From: Bolinopsis microptera
Taxonomy: Eukaryota > Ctenophora > Tentaculata > Lobata > Bolinopsidae
Length of the DNA: 64,000 nucleotides
NCBI RefSeq assembly: GCF_026151205.1
Contig: NC_087083.1
Location: 14,750,280-14,814,279, forward strand
Reading direction: 5' to 3'
Both the position numbers and the translations under genes were made by a program. Under the pieces are notes generated by a model. That model was not told the DNA's origin. It made no database searches and saw only the letters and a list, made by a program, of their open reading frames with translations. This document shows, in pieces, positions 19,630 through 31,713 of this stretch (position 1 is the first letter of the stretch; every line of letters starts with the position of its first letter).

Positions 19630-20715
19630 TAAACGGACATTGCGTGAACGAACATTAAAATGAACGCTCGTAACACTTTCAACATGTGCAACTCCAATAT
19701 TCAATGTGTGACTTATGAACCGGTTGATTTATGTAATGTTAACAGGACCGAAAGAGTTCACGGTAATGTGGAGATACAGTAATACCTGCACATTGTCTAC
19801 TGGTGAGCATTACTCACAGGACCGTTATTTTACAGGACCGTTATTTTACAGGACCGTTACTTTACAGGACCGTTACTTTACAGGACCGTTATTTTACAGG
19901 ACCGTTATTTTACAGGACCGTTATTTTACAGGACCGTTATTTTACAGGACCGTTATTTTACAGGACCGTTACTTTACAGGACCGTTATTTTACAGGACCG
20001 TTATTTTACAAGACCGTTATTTTACAGGACCGTTATTTTACAGGACCGTTACTTTACAGGACCGTTATTTTACAGGACCGTTATTTTACAGGACCGTTAT
20101 TTTACAGGACCGTTATTTTACAGGACCGTTACTTTACAAGACCGTTATTTTACAGGACCGTTATTTTACAGGACCGTTACTTTATAGGACCGTTATTTTA
20201 CAGGACCGTTATTTTACAGGACCGTTATTTTACAGGACCGTTATTTTACAGGACCGTTACTTTACAGGACCGTTATTTTACAGGACCGTTATTTTACAGG
20301 ACCGTTATTTTACAGGACCGTTATTTTACAGGACCGTTATTTTACAGGACCGTTATTTTACAGGACCGTTATTTTACAGGACCGTTATTTTACAGGACCG
20401 TTATTTTACAGGACCGTTACTTTACAGGACCGTTATTTTACAGGACCGTTATTTTACAGGACCGTTATTTTACAGGACCGTTATTTTACAGGACCGTTAT
20501 TTTACAGGACCGTTATTTTACAGGACCGTTATTTTACAGGACCGTTATTTTACAGGACCGTTATTTTACAGGACCGTTATTTTACAGGACCGTTATTTTA
20601 CAGGACCGTTATTTTACAGGACCGTTATTTTACAGCACCGTTATTTTACAGGACCGTTATTTTACAGCACCGTTACTTTACCGGACATAATTTAAAACGG
20701 ACATTAAAAGTCCGT
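19630..20715. mobile_element. degraded CTTATCGGA-family MITE expanded by a minisatellite
   Basis: The left flank (ACGGACATTGCGTGAACG, ATTAAAATGAACGCTCG) and right flank (CGGACATAATTTAAAACGG, ACATTAAAAGTCCGTTC) carry the internal motifs of the MITE at 14216-14406. Between them sits the 16-bp array. The terminal CTTATCGGA itself is not clear here. Confidence 0.5.
19818..20690. repeat. 16-bp minisatellite, about 54 copies
   Basis: The unit is ACAGGACCGTTATTTT with a common TTACTTT variant and rare ACAAGACC or ACAGCACC forms. The unit resembles the GAACGGACAT motif of the surrounding MITE. Open frames of about 300 codons through it are artefacts. Confidence 0.95.
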
Positions 20716-22485
20716 TCTTATGGACAGTTATCCACAAACATCTTATGACATCATATGACCGCATAACAGTACACAGACACTGGATCAAGCAGGGTTCACG
20801 TCATCGCAAGCACGGGTGAAGCACAGTTGGTTCACATCATCGCACTTGAATTTCAATCAACATTGAATGGTTATATGTATGATTGAGACAATTGATAATA
20901 TGATAACTAATTTACAATATGGTGCATAACTGCAACCTCAGACTCAATTGTTAGTAAGCACAATTGTAGACTTAGCGGTGCCCCAGGTAACTCGTACTCC
21001 GTTTCATAGATCTAGATTGTAGAGTACGCTTGTAAACTAGGAGAATTACAATTAATATTATTGATTATACTGAATGGTTCTGAAATTTCCAACCGCTGGT
21101 TGCTTGATATCAGAAAATAGTTTTTAAGATTACCTAAACATTTTGAAATTTCTGATCTCGTGCACCTGCCATTGAACCATGCTTGGATCACAAGCAGAAA
21201 CTATTTGTCGAACTAGAGTATGCTACCTAAACTCTAGTTCGACACGTACCGAAGTTCGACAGGGGTGATTTCTGGCGAACTTAAGTTGTCGAACTAGAGT
21301 GCGTGTCGAGCTAGAGTACGTGAATCTTGGATCTTCATGGTTGCTCTCGGTAGGCTGCCATTGTTGGTTTTGCACTGCTTCCAGTCTACATCCTAAGCAT
21401 TCTAGTGTAGCAGACATCAATATCCAATGCGCTTCAATGACTCTGTCAACGTCCACGTGTCAGAACCGTGTAATAGTATTGACTCCACAGTACAACAAAT
21501 AGACGGATCTTTACTCTTTAGTCCTCTTTTAAGGTCAGAATTCCACATATTTTTTAGTTTGTGACAAGCTTCCCAAGCCTTAGCTTTTCTGACCCCTCTC
21601 TGTTGTTGCTATCCATGCTCCAAGGTAAACAAAGTCTATCACCTTTTCCAGCTGGTTTCCAGAACAGCTTTCAAGACTACACTCCTCATTTGTCATGTTT
21701 AGAGTCATGAACTTAAAGTTAATGTTAGTTCAATTCCTCCTGTTATGTACAATTGATGGAGTCAGGATGTCAACTTGTTATACATTGATGAAACAAGTTG
21801 CCCATTCATTATGGAGTGAGAGACACATCTTGATGAGTGCATTCTCTTGTTAGATGAATCTCGTTCTATTTGCCCTTAATCGAACATCACAGTCGTCACT
21901 TACAATTAATACAATATATAGTTGAACACTGGCCCAGAAGTAACTACCCACACGCAACCCTTTAATAACTCACGTAATTCGTATCAGAATTGCTTAAAAA
22001 CTTCAGAGAATATAGATATGGGCCAAACTTAGAATTCCTGAAAATGTCGTAAAATTTCATCGATTACAGAGGGTGTGGCACGCCACTCCCTCTTTTTCTT
22101 TATTGTCGCCATAAAGTGAGAACTTTTTGAGTTAGGAACTCCAAAATTTTCAGGACACATTTGGTTTGATAATTGAACTTGGAGTGCTTTCCTAAAATTT
22201 CAAGTTAGTTGTTTTGAACTAAGCCGAGTTATGACCATTTTAAGATCTGGCGGATACATGATCCCGGCACTCATTGTAATTTTGAATTTGTAATTGCATT
22301 CCTCAAACTAAATGCTGAATTACATGTCTGACTTAATTTGATGAGGGTTCAGTGACTGTGTGGTTTTTCATCGGAATCATCCGGAGTCATCCGTATGAAT
22401 GATACCGGCCGTAATTATTTCTTTCAAATATTTATATTACCCGGCGACGGGACTTGTTTTGTGAAGCTGGACCTTATCTTATCTT
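20716..22485. other. intergenic DNA with a small hairpin and a dispersed repeat
   Basis: No credible gene. At 21207-21244 TGTCGAACTAGAGT and its inverse form a 14-bp stem with a 10-nt loop; related GTCGAACTAGAG copies follow to 21320. 21797-22365 is the second copy of the dispersed repeat at 19371. Confidence 0.5.
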
Positions 22486-24105
22486 ATGGGTATCTTATCT
22501 AGGTGACCTTATCTAGGTGGCGCACTTATCTAGGTATCTTATCTAGGTGACCTTATCTAGGTGGCGCACTTATCTAGGTGACCTTATCTAGGTGGCGCAC
22601 TTATCTAGGTGACCTTATCTAGGTGGCGCACTTATCTAAGTGACCTTATCTAGGTGGCGCACTTATCTAGGTATCTTATCTAGGTGGCGCACTTATCTAG
22701 GTGACCTTATCTAGGTGGCGCACTTATCTAGGTGACCTTATCTAGGTGGCGCACTTTTCTAGGTGACCTTATCTAGGTGGCGCACTTATCTAGGTATCTT
22801 ATCTAGGTGGCGCACTTATCTAGGTGACCTTATCTAGGTGGCGCACTTATCTAGGTATCTTATCTAGGTGGCGCACTTATCTAGGTGACCTTATCTAGGT
22901 GGCGCACTTATCTAGGTGACCTTATCTAGGTGGCGCACTTTTCTAGGTGGCGCACTTATCTAGGTGGCGCACTTATCTAGGTGGCGCACTTATCTAGGTG
23001 ACCTTATCTAGGTGGCGCACTTATCTAGGTGGCGCACTTATCTAGGTGGCGCACTTATCTAGGTGGCGCACTTATCTAGGTGGCGCACTTATCTAGGTGA
23101 CCTTATCTAGGTGGCGCACTTATCTAGGTATATTATCTAGGTGGCGCACTTATCTAGGTGACCTTATCTAGGTGGCGCACTTATCTATGTGACCTTATCT
23201 AGGTGGCGCACTTATCTAGGTGACCTTATCTAGGTGGCGCACTTATCTAGGTGGCGCACTTATCTAGGTGGCGCACTTATTTAGGTGGCGCACTTATCTA
23301 GGTGGCGCACTTATCTAGGTGGCGAACTTATCTAGGTGGCGCACTTATCTAGGTGACATTATCTAGGTGGCGCACTTATCTAGGTATCTTATCTAGGTGG
23401 CGCACTTATCTAGGTGACCTTATCTAGGTGGCGCACTTATCTAGGTGACCTTATCTAGGTGGCGCACTTATCTAGGTGGCGCACTTATCTAGGTGGCGCA
23501 CTTATCTAGGTGGCGCACTTATCTAGGTGACCTTATCTAGGTGGCGCACTTATCTATGTGGCGCACTTATCTAGATGGCGCACTTATCTAGGTGGCGCAC
23601 TTATCTAGGTGGCGCACTTATCTAGGTGGCGCACTTATCTAGGTGGCGCACTTATCTAGGTGGTGCACTTATCTAGGTGGCGCACTTATCTAGGTGGCGC
23701 ACTTATCTAGGTGGCGCACTTATCTAGGTGACCTTATCTAGGTGGTGCACTTATCTAGGTATATTATCTAGGTGGCGCACTTATCTAGGTGGCGCACTTA
23801 TCTAGGTGGCGCACTTATCTAGGTGGTGCACTTATCTAGGTGGCGCACTTATCTAGGTGGCGCACTTATCTAGGTGGCGCACTTATCTAGGTGGCGCACT
23901 TATCTAGGTGGCGCACTTATCTAGGTGGCGCACTTATCTATGTGACCTTATCTAGGTGGTGCACTTATCTAGGTGACATTATCTAGGTGGCGCACTTATC
24001 TATGTGGCGCACTTATCTAGGTGGCGCACTTATCTAGGTGGCGCACTTATCTAGGTGGCGCACTTATCTAGGTGGCGCACTTATCTAGGTGGCGCACTTA
24101 AAGAT
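22486..24105. repeat. composite satellite of 13- to 17-bp units, about 1.6 kb
   Basis: Two related units alternate irregularly: CTTATCTAGGTGGCGCA (17 bp) and a shorter CCTTATCTAGGTGA. The second half is richer in the GGCGCAC unit, the first half in alternating pairs, which suggests local homogenisation. Intergenic. Confidence 0.95.
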
Positions 24106-25136
24106 AGCTGATAGCATAAAGGTGCTCTGACTGCCTATGGGGTATGGCAGAGTTATTTATGAAGTTACGAAGAGATGATGATAGTAACTATATAGAGATG
24201 ATGAAGGTCAAGCGAAGTGAAGGGGGTTGAGTAAATGTTTTAGTGCCGAATGGACGATGACCAGAGATATTGATAATGAACTAAGCCAGCATGAGTGTAG
24301 GCTCTAGGTCACTCGGTCCAGTTCCTCGGGCACGATTAGGCGCTTAGTGCGATTAGCAAAGTTGACAATAGTGACGACATGTTGGTTGTCAGAAAAGTCG
24401 TTGACAGCGAGGTAATGTGATATCCGGATCAGAATAATCGTTAATAATCCTCAATCCTGCCCTCTTAGTTGTGAAATAGCTGGGCACTGTCCAGCTATTG
24501 TGGGACAGTTTCCTCTTCATCGCCGCACATACTGACATAGGCCATGCGCTCGTGTTTGATTTGCAAATGGAGGTGTCCTGTATACTGTTACTGGACGTTA
24601 AATTAGACGATATAATTATACACAAATTGGCGTTTTTGATTTGAAAAATACTTGTATCACGTCGTGACCCCCATTTTCAATTGACTTAGTGGGGCGTATC
24701 GGGGCAAAAGCGGCGGGCCTACAACGTGAGGCAAAAAAATGCCTGAACTTCGGAAAAATGCCGCGTTTCGGTCACGGCCCTCTCGGTGCAGCTTTTACTG
24801 CAGCATAGCCATAGGTGGGCGTAACCCCAAATCCGTATGCACTCGTGTCATGTCATTTTCGAAGCTCCAATGTAATACCATGCCATTCTCACCATGGTTT
24901 GGTGGCTAACCTGCATCTACCTGGCCCAATTTTACCGCTAAACTTCGCTAGCCATGCGCGGCTACTTTATCCGCACGTGCAAAATGACCAATTTGTGTAC
25001 CAAAATACACATTGTCATCAATTTTGAGCTGGGGAACCTTGTCATACCTTGTCATACGTTGTATGACCCGCCGCGCACGAGTGCGCGGCTCCCACTGTAT
25101 CGTCGAAACTCTACAGGTAGTGAAGTAAACGACCGT
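24106..25136. other. intergenic DNA, no gene recognised
   Basis: Mixed-composition unique-looking sequence. Short open frames on both strands have no recognisable domain, start context or splice-consistent neighbours. Confidence 0.4.
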
Positions 25137-25179
25137 GGGGGTCGCCACGTGATACAAGGGGAACCCAGGCTATAATTTT

Positions 25180-25330
25180 CATAAACATAAAGCTGCGGCG
25201 AAATGACAAGCTTAGCGCCGCCCAGTAAACCTGCATCCGACCAAACAGGTCCCCACTGGGAATCGAACCCCAGTCGTCTGCGTGGGAGGCAAAAGTATTA
25301 ACGTCCAGTACCACTACACCACCCGGCATG
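25180..25330 (-). mobile_element. tRNA-derived SINE
   Basis: On the minus strand from 25327 a tRNA-like head carries A box TGGTGTAGTGG and B box GGTTCGATTCC (25259-25269), with a GCCTCCCACGC anticodon-arm-like stretch as in tRNA-Gly(CCC). The acceptor ends do not pair, so it is not a working tRNA. The body continues with TTTACTGGGCGGCGCTAAGC and GTCATTTCGCCGCAGC, and a matching body occurs at 28253-28345. Confidence 0.7.
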
Positions 25331-25565
25331 AACATGAAAAGATCCGCTCCTAGTCCTACTAAATCGCTCGCCAAAATTTTAAGAAAATTCTTTCGAAAAT
25401 GCCCTTTGGTTGTGAAATTGATCATAATCGGTGTATTTTTGGACACTGATTCCGAATCACTTCCCATGACGTAAAGTAAAAATGCTTCCCTGGAGAGTTA
25501 TGGGCAAAAAACCGTTTTGGTCACGTGACAGGCTAGTAAAACATGAATTCGATTGTTTAGGGCTC

Positions 25566-25796
25566 GGGTTAGGGTTAGGGTTGTGTTGTAGCGCGATGCG
25601 TTACTGTGCCGCGCCGCGCACTTAATAAGGCTTCTCACAGTAATAAGGCTTCTCACAATAAGGCTTCTCACAGATCGGCGAGATGCGCTACTGTGCCGCG
25701 CCGAGCTGCCATGAATTGACATCGTCAATTAAGGGTTGTGGTAAGCGTAATGGATAGCTTCGGGGTTACGGTTAGGGTTAGGGTTAGGGTTAAGGG
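25566..25796. repeat. interstitial telomere-like TTAGGG tracts
   Basis: Short TTAGGG runs at 25566-25582 and 25770-25796. The first borders, and the second lies inside, the palindromic element at 25587-25954. Similar tracts lie at 18808-18824 (CCCTAA strand) and 27815-27832. Confidence 0.8.
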
Positions 25797-25954
25797 ATTT
25801 GGGTCTTGTAAAACCGTTTTGTATGGTTGCAAAACCATTAATTGACGATTTCAATTCATGGCAGCTCGGCGCGGCACAGAAGCGCATCTCGCCGATCTCG
25901 CTGTGAAAAGCCTCATTGAGTGCGCGGCGCGGCACAGTAACGCATCGCGCTACA
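25587..25954. mobile_element. GC-rich palindromic (foldback) element
   Basis: The left arm begins TGTAGCGCGATGCGTTACTG, then CCGCGCCGCGCAC, ATCGGCGAGATGCGCTACTG, CCGCGCCGAGCTGCCATGAA. The right arm is its inverse, ending ...AACGCATCGCGCTACA at 25954. The arms are about 120-145 bp with a central TTAGGG-containing spacer. A left-arm-only copy lies at 26792-26904. No coding capacity. Confidence 0.75.
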
Positions 25955-26166
25955 AGTACAACAAAACCATAAAAACCAAAGTCACGTGAAATTTTTGGGC
26001 GAGCGAATTAGTAAAAGCCGAAAAGATCACCCCAAATAAAAAAACGTGCTGCTCAGCAATGGCCAGTACTGTGATTACCTTTGCTCTAACCAGAGCCCTC
26101 TCGCTTGCAGTAGCGCGCGACCGCCGGAGGCAGTACGCGTAGGCACATGGCTATGTGAATGATTAC

Positions 26167-27131
26167 CTTATCGGAACTTATTTGACCGGACATTAAATGA
26201 ACGGACATAATTATGAACGGACATTGTCATTATTAAAATGAACGCTCGAAGGCATTCAAAACCATCAAAAATCCAAATTTGTTCATCTTTTTTTTGGCAT
26301 TTTTAAAGTTTTAGCAGATAATTTGTAAATTAATTTATCATACAATGAGCAAGAAAGGCAGTCGTTACGGTTAAGCAGTAAAGAATTTCAAAATATCTGT
26401 AGATCGGTGTCTATGATTATGAAAGTTGTGTAAAAACAACAGATACGAAATATGACCAGATTTGATGATCATAATCATATCACATGTCATCTTCCTCAAA
26501 TGGGTTATCGTGCATTAAAACATTAAATATTCCATGCTAAAAGCATCATATCAGTAATACCTGCTTTTTTAAAACAATTTTTATTTGACCACCTCGGTCA
26601 GCTGCATTTCAGTGCATGTAAACTTCTTTTACAAGATGTGGAGGTAAATAAAAAATAAAAAAAAGAAGTGAATGCAGAATAGAACGAGGAAGCCAAAGAT
26701 CAAGAAAGTGATCATGCCATAATGTGATACTTAGAATATTTAAATTGTATAATAACTCGTTTTTCATTGATCCAATGATATAGTTTAGTCTTGTAGCGCG
26801 ATGCGTTACTGTGTCGCGCCGCGCACTCAATGAGGCTTCTCTAGATCGGCGAGATGCGCTACTGTGCCGCGCCGAGCTGAGATGAATTGACATCGTCAAT
26901 TAAAGTTTAGTCCGAATCTGATGATAAAAATTACAATTGACTGAAATTAAAAAGTTATCATATCCTAAACAATAACATGAGTTCGCAGTGGAATAATTTT
27001 GGAAAAAATCTCAACGGACTTTAACTTGGACGACATACCTTGAACGAACGGACTTTATTTGAACGGACATAAAAATGAACGCTAGGACCTATAGCGTTCA
27101 ATTTATGTCCGTTCAAATAAGGTCCGATAAG
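26167..27131. mobile_element. longer CTTATCGGA-family element with a nested repeat
   Basis: The left end is CTTATCGGAACTTATTTGAC and the right end is the inverse of CTTATCGGACCTTATTTGAA, with GAACGGACAT and ATGAACGCT inside both ends. The interior is AT-rich and non-coding and includes half of the GC-rich palindromic element (26792-26904). Probably a non-autonomous DNA transposon of about 965 bp. Confidence 0.7.
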
Positions 27132-27534
27132 AATATCAATAACAATAAGTGGTAGTGCAGTTAGGTATGACAATAAAGTTGCAGTGGAGAACGGAGAACA
27201 GGTGTACGGGAAAGTTTGAGCCGCACCCGATAATGGGTTTGGGAGTTTGGACAAAGGAAGCGGTGATAAAGATTGAAACAACGATAAGCGTGAGTGGTTT
27301 GGGAGCTGAAGGTTATTACAGTAGTCGAGGGAATAGTAATTCAAGATCACAGATCAGTTATAATTAGAAGCAGAAGGTAATCAATAATGGGCTGACGATA
27401 TGAAATTTAAAAAACAGAATGAGCCATTTCCCCTTCCAGTTTTCCGCTGATAGTGATAGCTCAAAAAGTAAGCATTTTAGAATTTAGGGTATATGTTATT
27501 TCATAAGTTATGAATAAACATGGCTTTTGTAGGA

Positions 27535-27860
27535 AATTTTTCGAGCGTGCTGAATCACTCTACAGTCGATCTTCGAGATTGTTCTAAAACTAAAAGGGCC
27601 CCCACGGTTGTAACCAACTTCATTCGATGTATTTTTGGACGATGATCGATTCCGAATCACCCCCGTCCCCCATGACATAGGGTTAAAATGCTCCCCTGAC
27701 GACTTGACGAGATATTGGCGAAAAACTGTCTCGATCACGTGATATGACCGTATAAGGAAGTTAGTCTAATTTCTCGTTAGGGTTAGGGCTTCAGCATATA
27801 TTTCTGTTAAGGATTGGGTTAGGGTTAGGGTTGGAATCAGATTAGGGGGTTAGGGTTTCG
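27535..27860. mobile_element. dispersed repeat, inverted copy of 18780-19095
   Basis: It carries GATTCCGAATCACCCCC, GATATTGGCGAAAAACTG, TCTCGATCACGTGATATGAC and TTAGGG tracts in the reverse order to 18780-19095. Non-coding. Confidence 0.6.
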
Positions 27861-27894
27861 AAAAGTCGTTGAGAACCAGCTAGAGAACGGGTTA

Positions 27895-28350
27895 AAAAAG
27901 TCACGTGACAGTCGAGTGTAGAGTTTGCTCTAACCATGAACCAGAGCCCTCTCGCTTGCAGTAGCGCGCGACCGCCGCTACTTTTGAAACAAGCGCGTCA
28001 CGCAGTACGCGTAGACACGTGGCTATGTGAAAGCGCCGCCCAGTAATAAGGTTTCGAATAGTCGTTCAGGGCCAGCTAGAGAACGGGTTGAAAAAGTCAC
28101 GTGACAGTCGAGTGTAGAGTGATTAATCGTCATCCGATCAGATTAGGGTTTCAAATAGTCATTTAGAGCCACCTAGAGAAAGTGTTTAAAAAGTCACGTG
28201 ACAGTCGAGTGTGGAGTGATTAATCATCATCCGTTATTGCATACATACACAAATATGTTTTTACTGGGCGGCGCTCAGCCTGTCATTCCGCCGAAGCTCT
28301 ATGTTTATATATTATGAACATTATAGCCTGAGGTCCCCAGTACAGGTAAA
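27895..28350. repeat. mosaic of short dispersed repeats including a SINE body
   Basis: AAAAGTCACGTGACAGTCGA followed by GTGTRGAGT occurs three times (about 27897, 28095, 28192). GAGCCCTCTCGCTTGCAGTA and GCGCGCGACCGCC match 26088-26130. 28253-28345 matches the body of the SINE at 25180-25330, in the opposite orientation. Confidence 0.6.
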
Positions 28351-28689
28351 TATGTTTTTGAAGTTTTATTTATAAACTCGATCGACACTCATATCAGTTC
28401 ATTAACAATGGACAGTTCAACGCATAGCTGCAGTTCAGGAAACGCTGAAAAAGATTAAATTTCATTAACGAATTTTAAAAGAAGCTACTGCAATGCGCCA
28501 ATTACCATTGTAGTAGTACACTTGTTTTGCTGTCTCATGCATGATATAGGGGATCAAATTTACTTGTAGGTTTATAACCTACCAGGATAGCCCCACGAAA
28601 AACCTCACCGAACCTCCACGCGGTGTGGGGTGGGTGGCTCGAACGGGAGGTGCATGGGTGTTTCTAACCTATGCAAAGGAAGGGACTAG

Positions 28690-30565
28690 CCATCTCTACA
28701 ACAAGGAAAGGCTCTAATAGCCTCTACTAACCTTAGAACCGCAGCATAACCGCTTTTCCCACCGCTTTTCCCACAGGCAAATAACACCTTCCGCAGGAAA
28801 CTAACACGCTCACAGGCCCCCACATGACGTGTAACCCCAGGATTTGGTTTTGGATCGGACGCTGAAAACAACAATAGAGGAGCGGTCTACACGCTCACAG
28901 GCTACCATGTCTCGTGTAACCCCAGGATTTGGTTTTGGATCGGACACTCAAAACAACGATAGAGGAGCGGTCTACGCGCTCACAGACTACCACGTCTCGT
29001 GTAACCCCAGGATTTAACACGCTCACAGGCTACCAAGTCTCGTGTAACCTTAGGATTTAACACGCTCACAGGCTACCACGTCTCGTGTAACCCTAGGACT
29101 CTAACACTTAACAGACTCTAACACGCTCACAGGCTTCCACGTCTCGTGTACCCTAGGATTTGGTTTTGGATCGGACACTCAAAACAACGATAGAGGAGCG
29201 GTCTACACTGTACACGCTCACAGGCTACCATGTCTCGTGTAACCCCAGGATTTTACACGATCACAGGCTACCACGCCTCGTGTACCCTAGGATTTTGTTT
29301 TTGGATCGGACACTCAAAACAACGATAGAGGAGCGGTCTACACGCTGACAGACTACCACGTCTCGTGTAACCTTAGGATTTAACACGCTCACAGGCTACC
29401 ACGCCTCGTGTAACCCTAGGATTTGGTTTTGGATCGGACACACAAAACAACGATAGAGGAGCGGTCTACACGCTCACAGGCTACCATGTCTCGTGTAACC
29501 CCAGGATTTTACACGTCCAAAGGCTACCACGCCTCGTGTACCCTAGGATTTGGTTTTGGATCGGACACACAAAACAACGATAGAGGAGCGGTCTACACGC
29601 TCACAGGCTACCATGTCTCGTGTAACCCTAGGATTTAACACGCTCACCGGCTACCACGTCTCGTGTAACCCTAGGACTCTAACACTTAACAGACTCTAAC
29701 ACGCTCACAGGCTACCACGCCTCGTGTACCCTAGGATTTGGTTTTGGATCGGACACTCAAAACAACGATAGAGGAGCGGTCTACACGCTCACTGGCTACC
29801 ATGTCTCGTGTAACCCTAGGATTTAACACGCTCAGAGGCTACGACGTCTTGTGTAGCCCTAGGACTCTAACACTTACATACATGTTACATGGCGAGATCT
29901 CCATCCAAAAGGATTAGTCTGCGTCGACTGCGTCATTACTTTGTATTATACAACTTCGGCGGGTAACATTTCTCCATCCCTTTCGGTCTGCAGCTAATCT
30001 TCTCATACAATCAATCGTGAGTCCATTACGATCCAATCTCTGCTCAGCATCCTCAATGAATACATCATTTAAGCTCTTCCTAGGCCTGCCTCTTGATCTC
30101 TTCCCATGCTTGGGTTTCCATTCAAGTAAATAGTTGGGCAACCGATCTTCAGGCATTCTACTGACATGTCCAAACCAACGCAGCCGTTTTGTTGTTATTA
30201 TGTCAGCAAGGGCAGTTATTGATGCCCTTCTTAAAACATCCTCATTACTTACTCGATGGAACCACCTCACTCTCAGGATTCTTCTTAAGCAGTACTGATG
30301 GAAAGACTCCAATCTTCTTGTCTGCACTTGAGTCGTGTTCCATATCTCACATCCATAGGTCAGAATGGTAAGAACAGCTGCGATGTAGATTCGCACTTTG
30401 TTGTTAATGCTTATGTTCTTATTCTTCCAAATGTTGTTGAGTTGGTTAAAAGCTCTAACACTTAACAGACTCTAACACGCTCACAGGCTTCCATGTCTCG
30501 TGTACCCTAGGATTTGGTTTTTTGGATCGGACACTCAAAACAACGACAGAGGAGTGGTCTACAGT
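28690..30565. repeat. diverged satellite block interrupted by a LINE
   Basis: Irregular tandem units marked by GGTTTTGGATCGGACACTCA, AACGATAGAGGAGCGGTCTA and ACGCTCACAGGCTACCA, then CTCGTGTAACCCTAGGA, with partial units made only of the second half. At least six full and several partial units. The LINE at 29877-30452 interrupts it. Confidence 0.8.
29877..30452 (-). mobile_element. 5'-truncated non-LTR retrotransposon, 3' end only, with target duplication
   Basis: The minus strand 29914-30396 is open for 160 residues. It matches the C-terminal part of LINE reverse transcriptases, with AAVLTILTYGCEIWNTT, LRRILRVRWFHRVSNEDVLR, RLRWFGHVSRMPEDRLP and GKRSRGRPRKS; the catalytic palm is lost. The 3' end shares CCATGTAACATGTRTGTA with the element at 61.8 kb. 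The insertion is flanked by CTCTAACACTTA at 29865-29876 and 30453-30464, a 12-bp target duplication; the uninterrupted site is seen in other units of the host satellite (near 29695). Confidence 0.85.
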
Positions 30566-30686
30566 GACGTTACAGGAACATTGCATACTCCTACGAGTTG
30601 CATGTAGCAGGCCATGACCGTCCCTGGAAGTCCCTGTCTCCTCATCGTTAACCCGTAAGGGGTTGCACCAGGGGCGGTGGTAACAG

Positions 30687-30809
30687 AACTTCAAGACTCT
30701 CGGAGTCTGTTGTCGATATCTATGTATAATATAATTATGGTATATAAGTTATATACCATAATTATATTATACATAGATATCGACAACAGACTCCGAGAGT
30801 CTTGAAGTT
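30687..30809. repeat. perfect palindrome with 61-bp arms
   Basis: Arms 30687-30747 and 30749-30809 are exact inverses around a single G at 30748. The outer part is mixed sequence (AACTTCAAGACTCTCGGAGT), the inner part AT-rich (TATAATATAATTATGGTATA). Confidence 0.9.
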
Positions 30810-31713
30810 ATATTATAACTTGGGAGTCTCTCTCTCTAGCAGCAGGAGTTGGAGAATGGGGACGCGTTGTGAAAGCCACCGCAAGGAAGGCTTACAGTCG
30901 ACGCCGACCAATCAAAAGAAGAACCTACCAGGACGCGCGCCGAGTTGGAACAGATATTTTACGAGTATCACCCGTTAAAAATTTACCCGGTTAGCTGGTA
31001 TGTGGTTAGCTCCTCAGCTCTGATATCTGAGAAAGTGAAACGAATGCGCAAGGAGGGAATGGCGCGCCGGGTAAGACTGCTTAACTACTCTCTGCTACTA
31101 GAGTATAAGACTGAAAACAAGTCGCTGAGTGCTGACAAAGGACTGCAATGAGTCAAGCCTGACAAAATAAACGCTTAACCTATTGAATAAATGATCTAAA
31201 AACGTTCCGATTGAGTTACATAATTTGTAATCGTTGCTCAAAATGGCCAAAAACTACCGCAGTTTGTTTAAATCGATGCCACTCCTTGATAGAGGCCTTG
31301 CCAGTTTGTTTTACCGCTATTACTAACGTTTGCAATGCGGAGAAAGTAACAACACAACACACCACAGTGTCGCTCAATATGATAATCAAATATTAAAACC
31401 TGCTTTGCAAGCGAATAAAATAAAATATTTAAAGGGTTGCTCCCTATCTGAAAACATCTTAATATTCTCTTCTCGTAATTAAGTCAGTCACTTACTGAAT
31501 AACTCGATAATTAGATCATAAATTACGCTCATGAAAATATGGACTGAATAGGGAAATATTGCGCTCATAGCTCACTTTCTTTAAATTCTTCACACGATCG
31601 ACGACTGTTTCATGATATTATCTTAAAATCAATCGACTAAATAATAATTAATAAACATCTCTTAATTTCTGACGACCAAACGAAATATTCATTACACATT
31701 AACAGTCCCCTCT
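30810..31713. other. intergenic 3' flank of gene B
   Basis: Motifs near 30930-31005 are shared with gene A intron 27. Short plus-strand open frames (31000-31150) are basic but unrecognised. No clear minus-strand AATAAA was found for gene B. Confidence 0.4.

Noticed and set aside
19715-20695. Plus-strand open frames of about 300 codons (YFTGPLFYRTVILQD repeats)
   Set aside because: Pure translation of the 16-bp array, open in two overlapping frames; no start context or neighbours.
25254-25327. tRNA-Gly(CCC)-like sequence
   Set aside because: A and B boxes are good but acceptor ends do not pair and a SINE body follows, so called as a SINE head.
28686-29638. Several 60- to 70-codon frames
   Set aside because: They repeat the same peptide because they lie in the satellite block; no other coding evidence.
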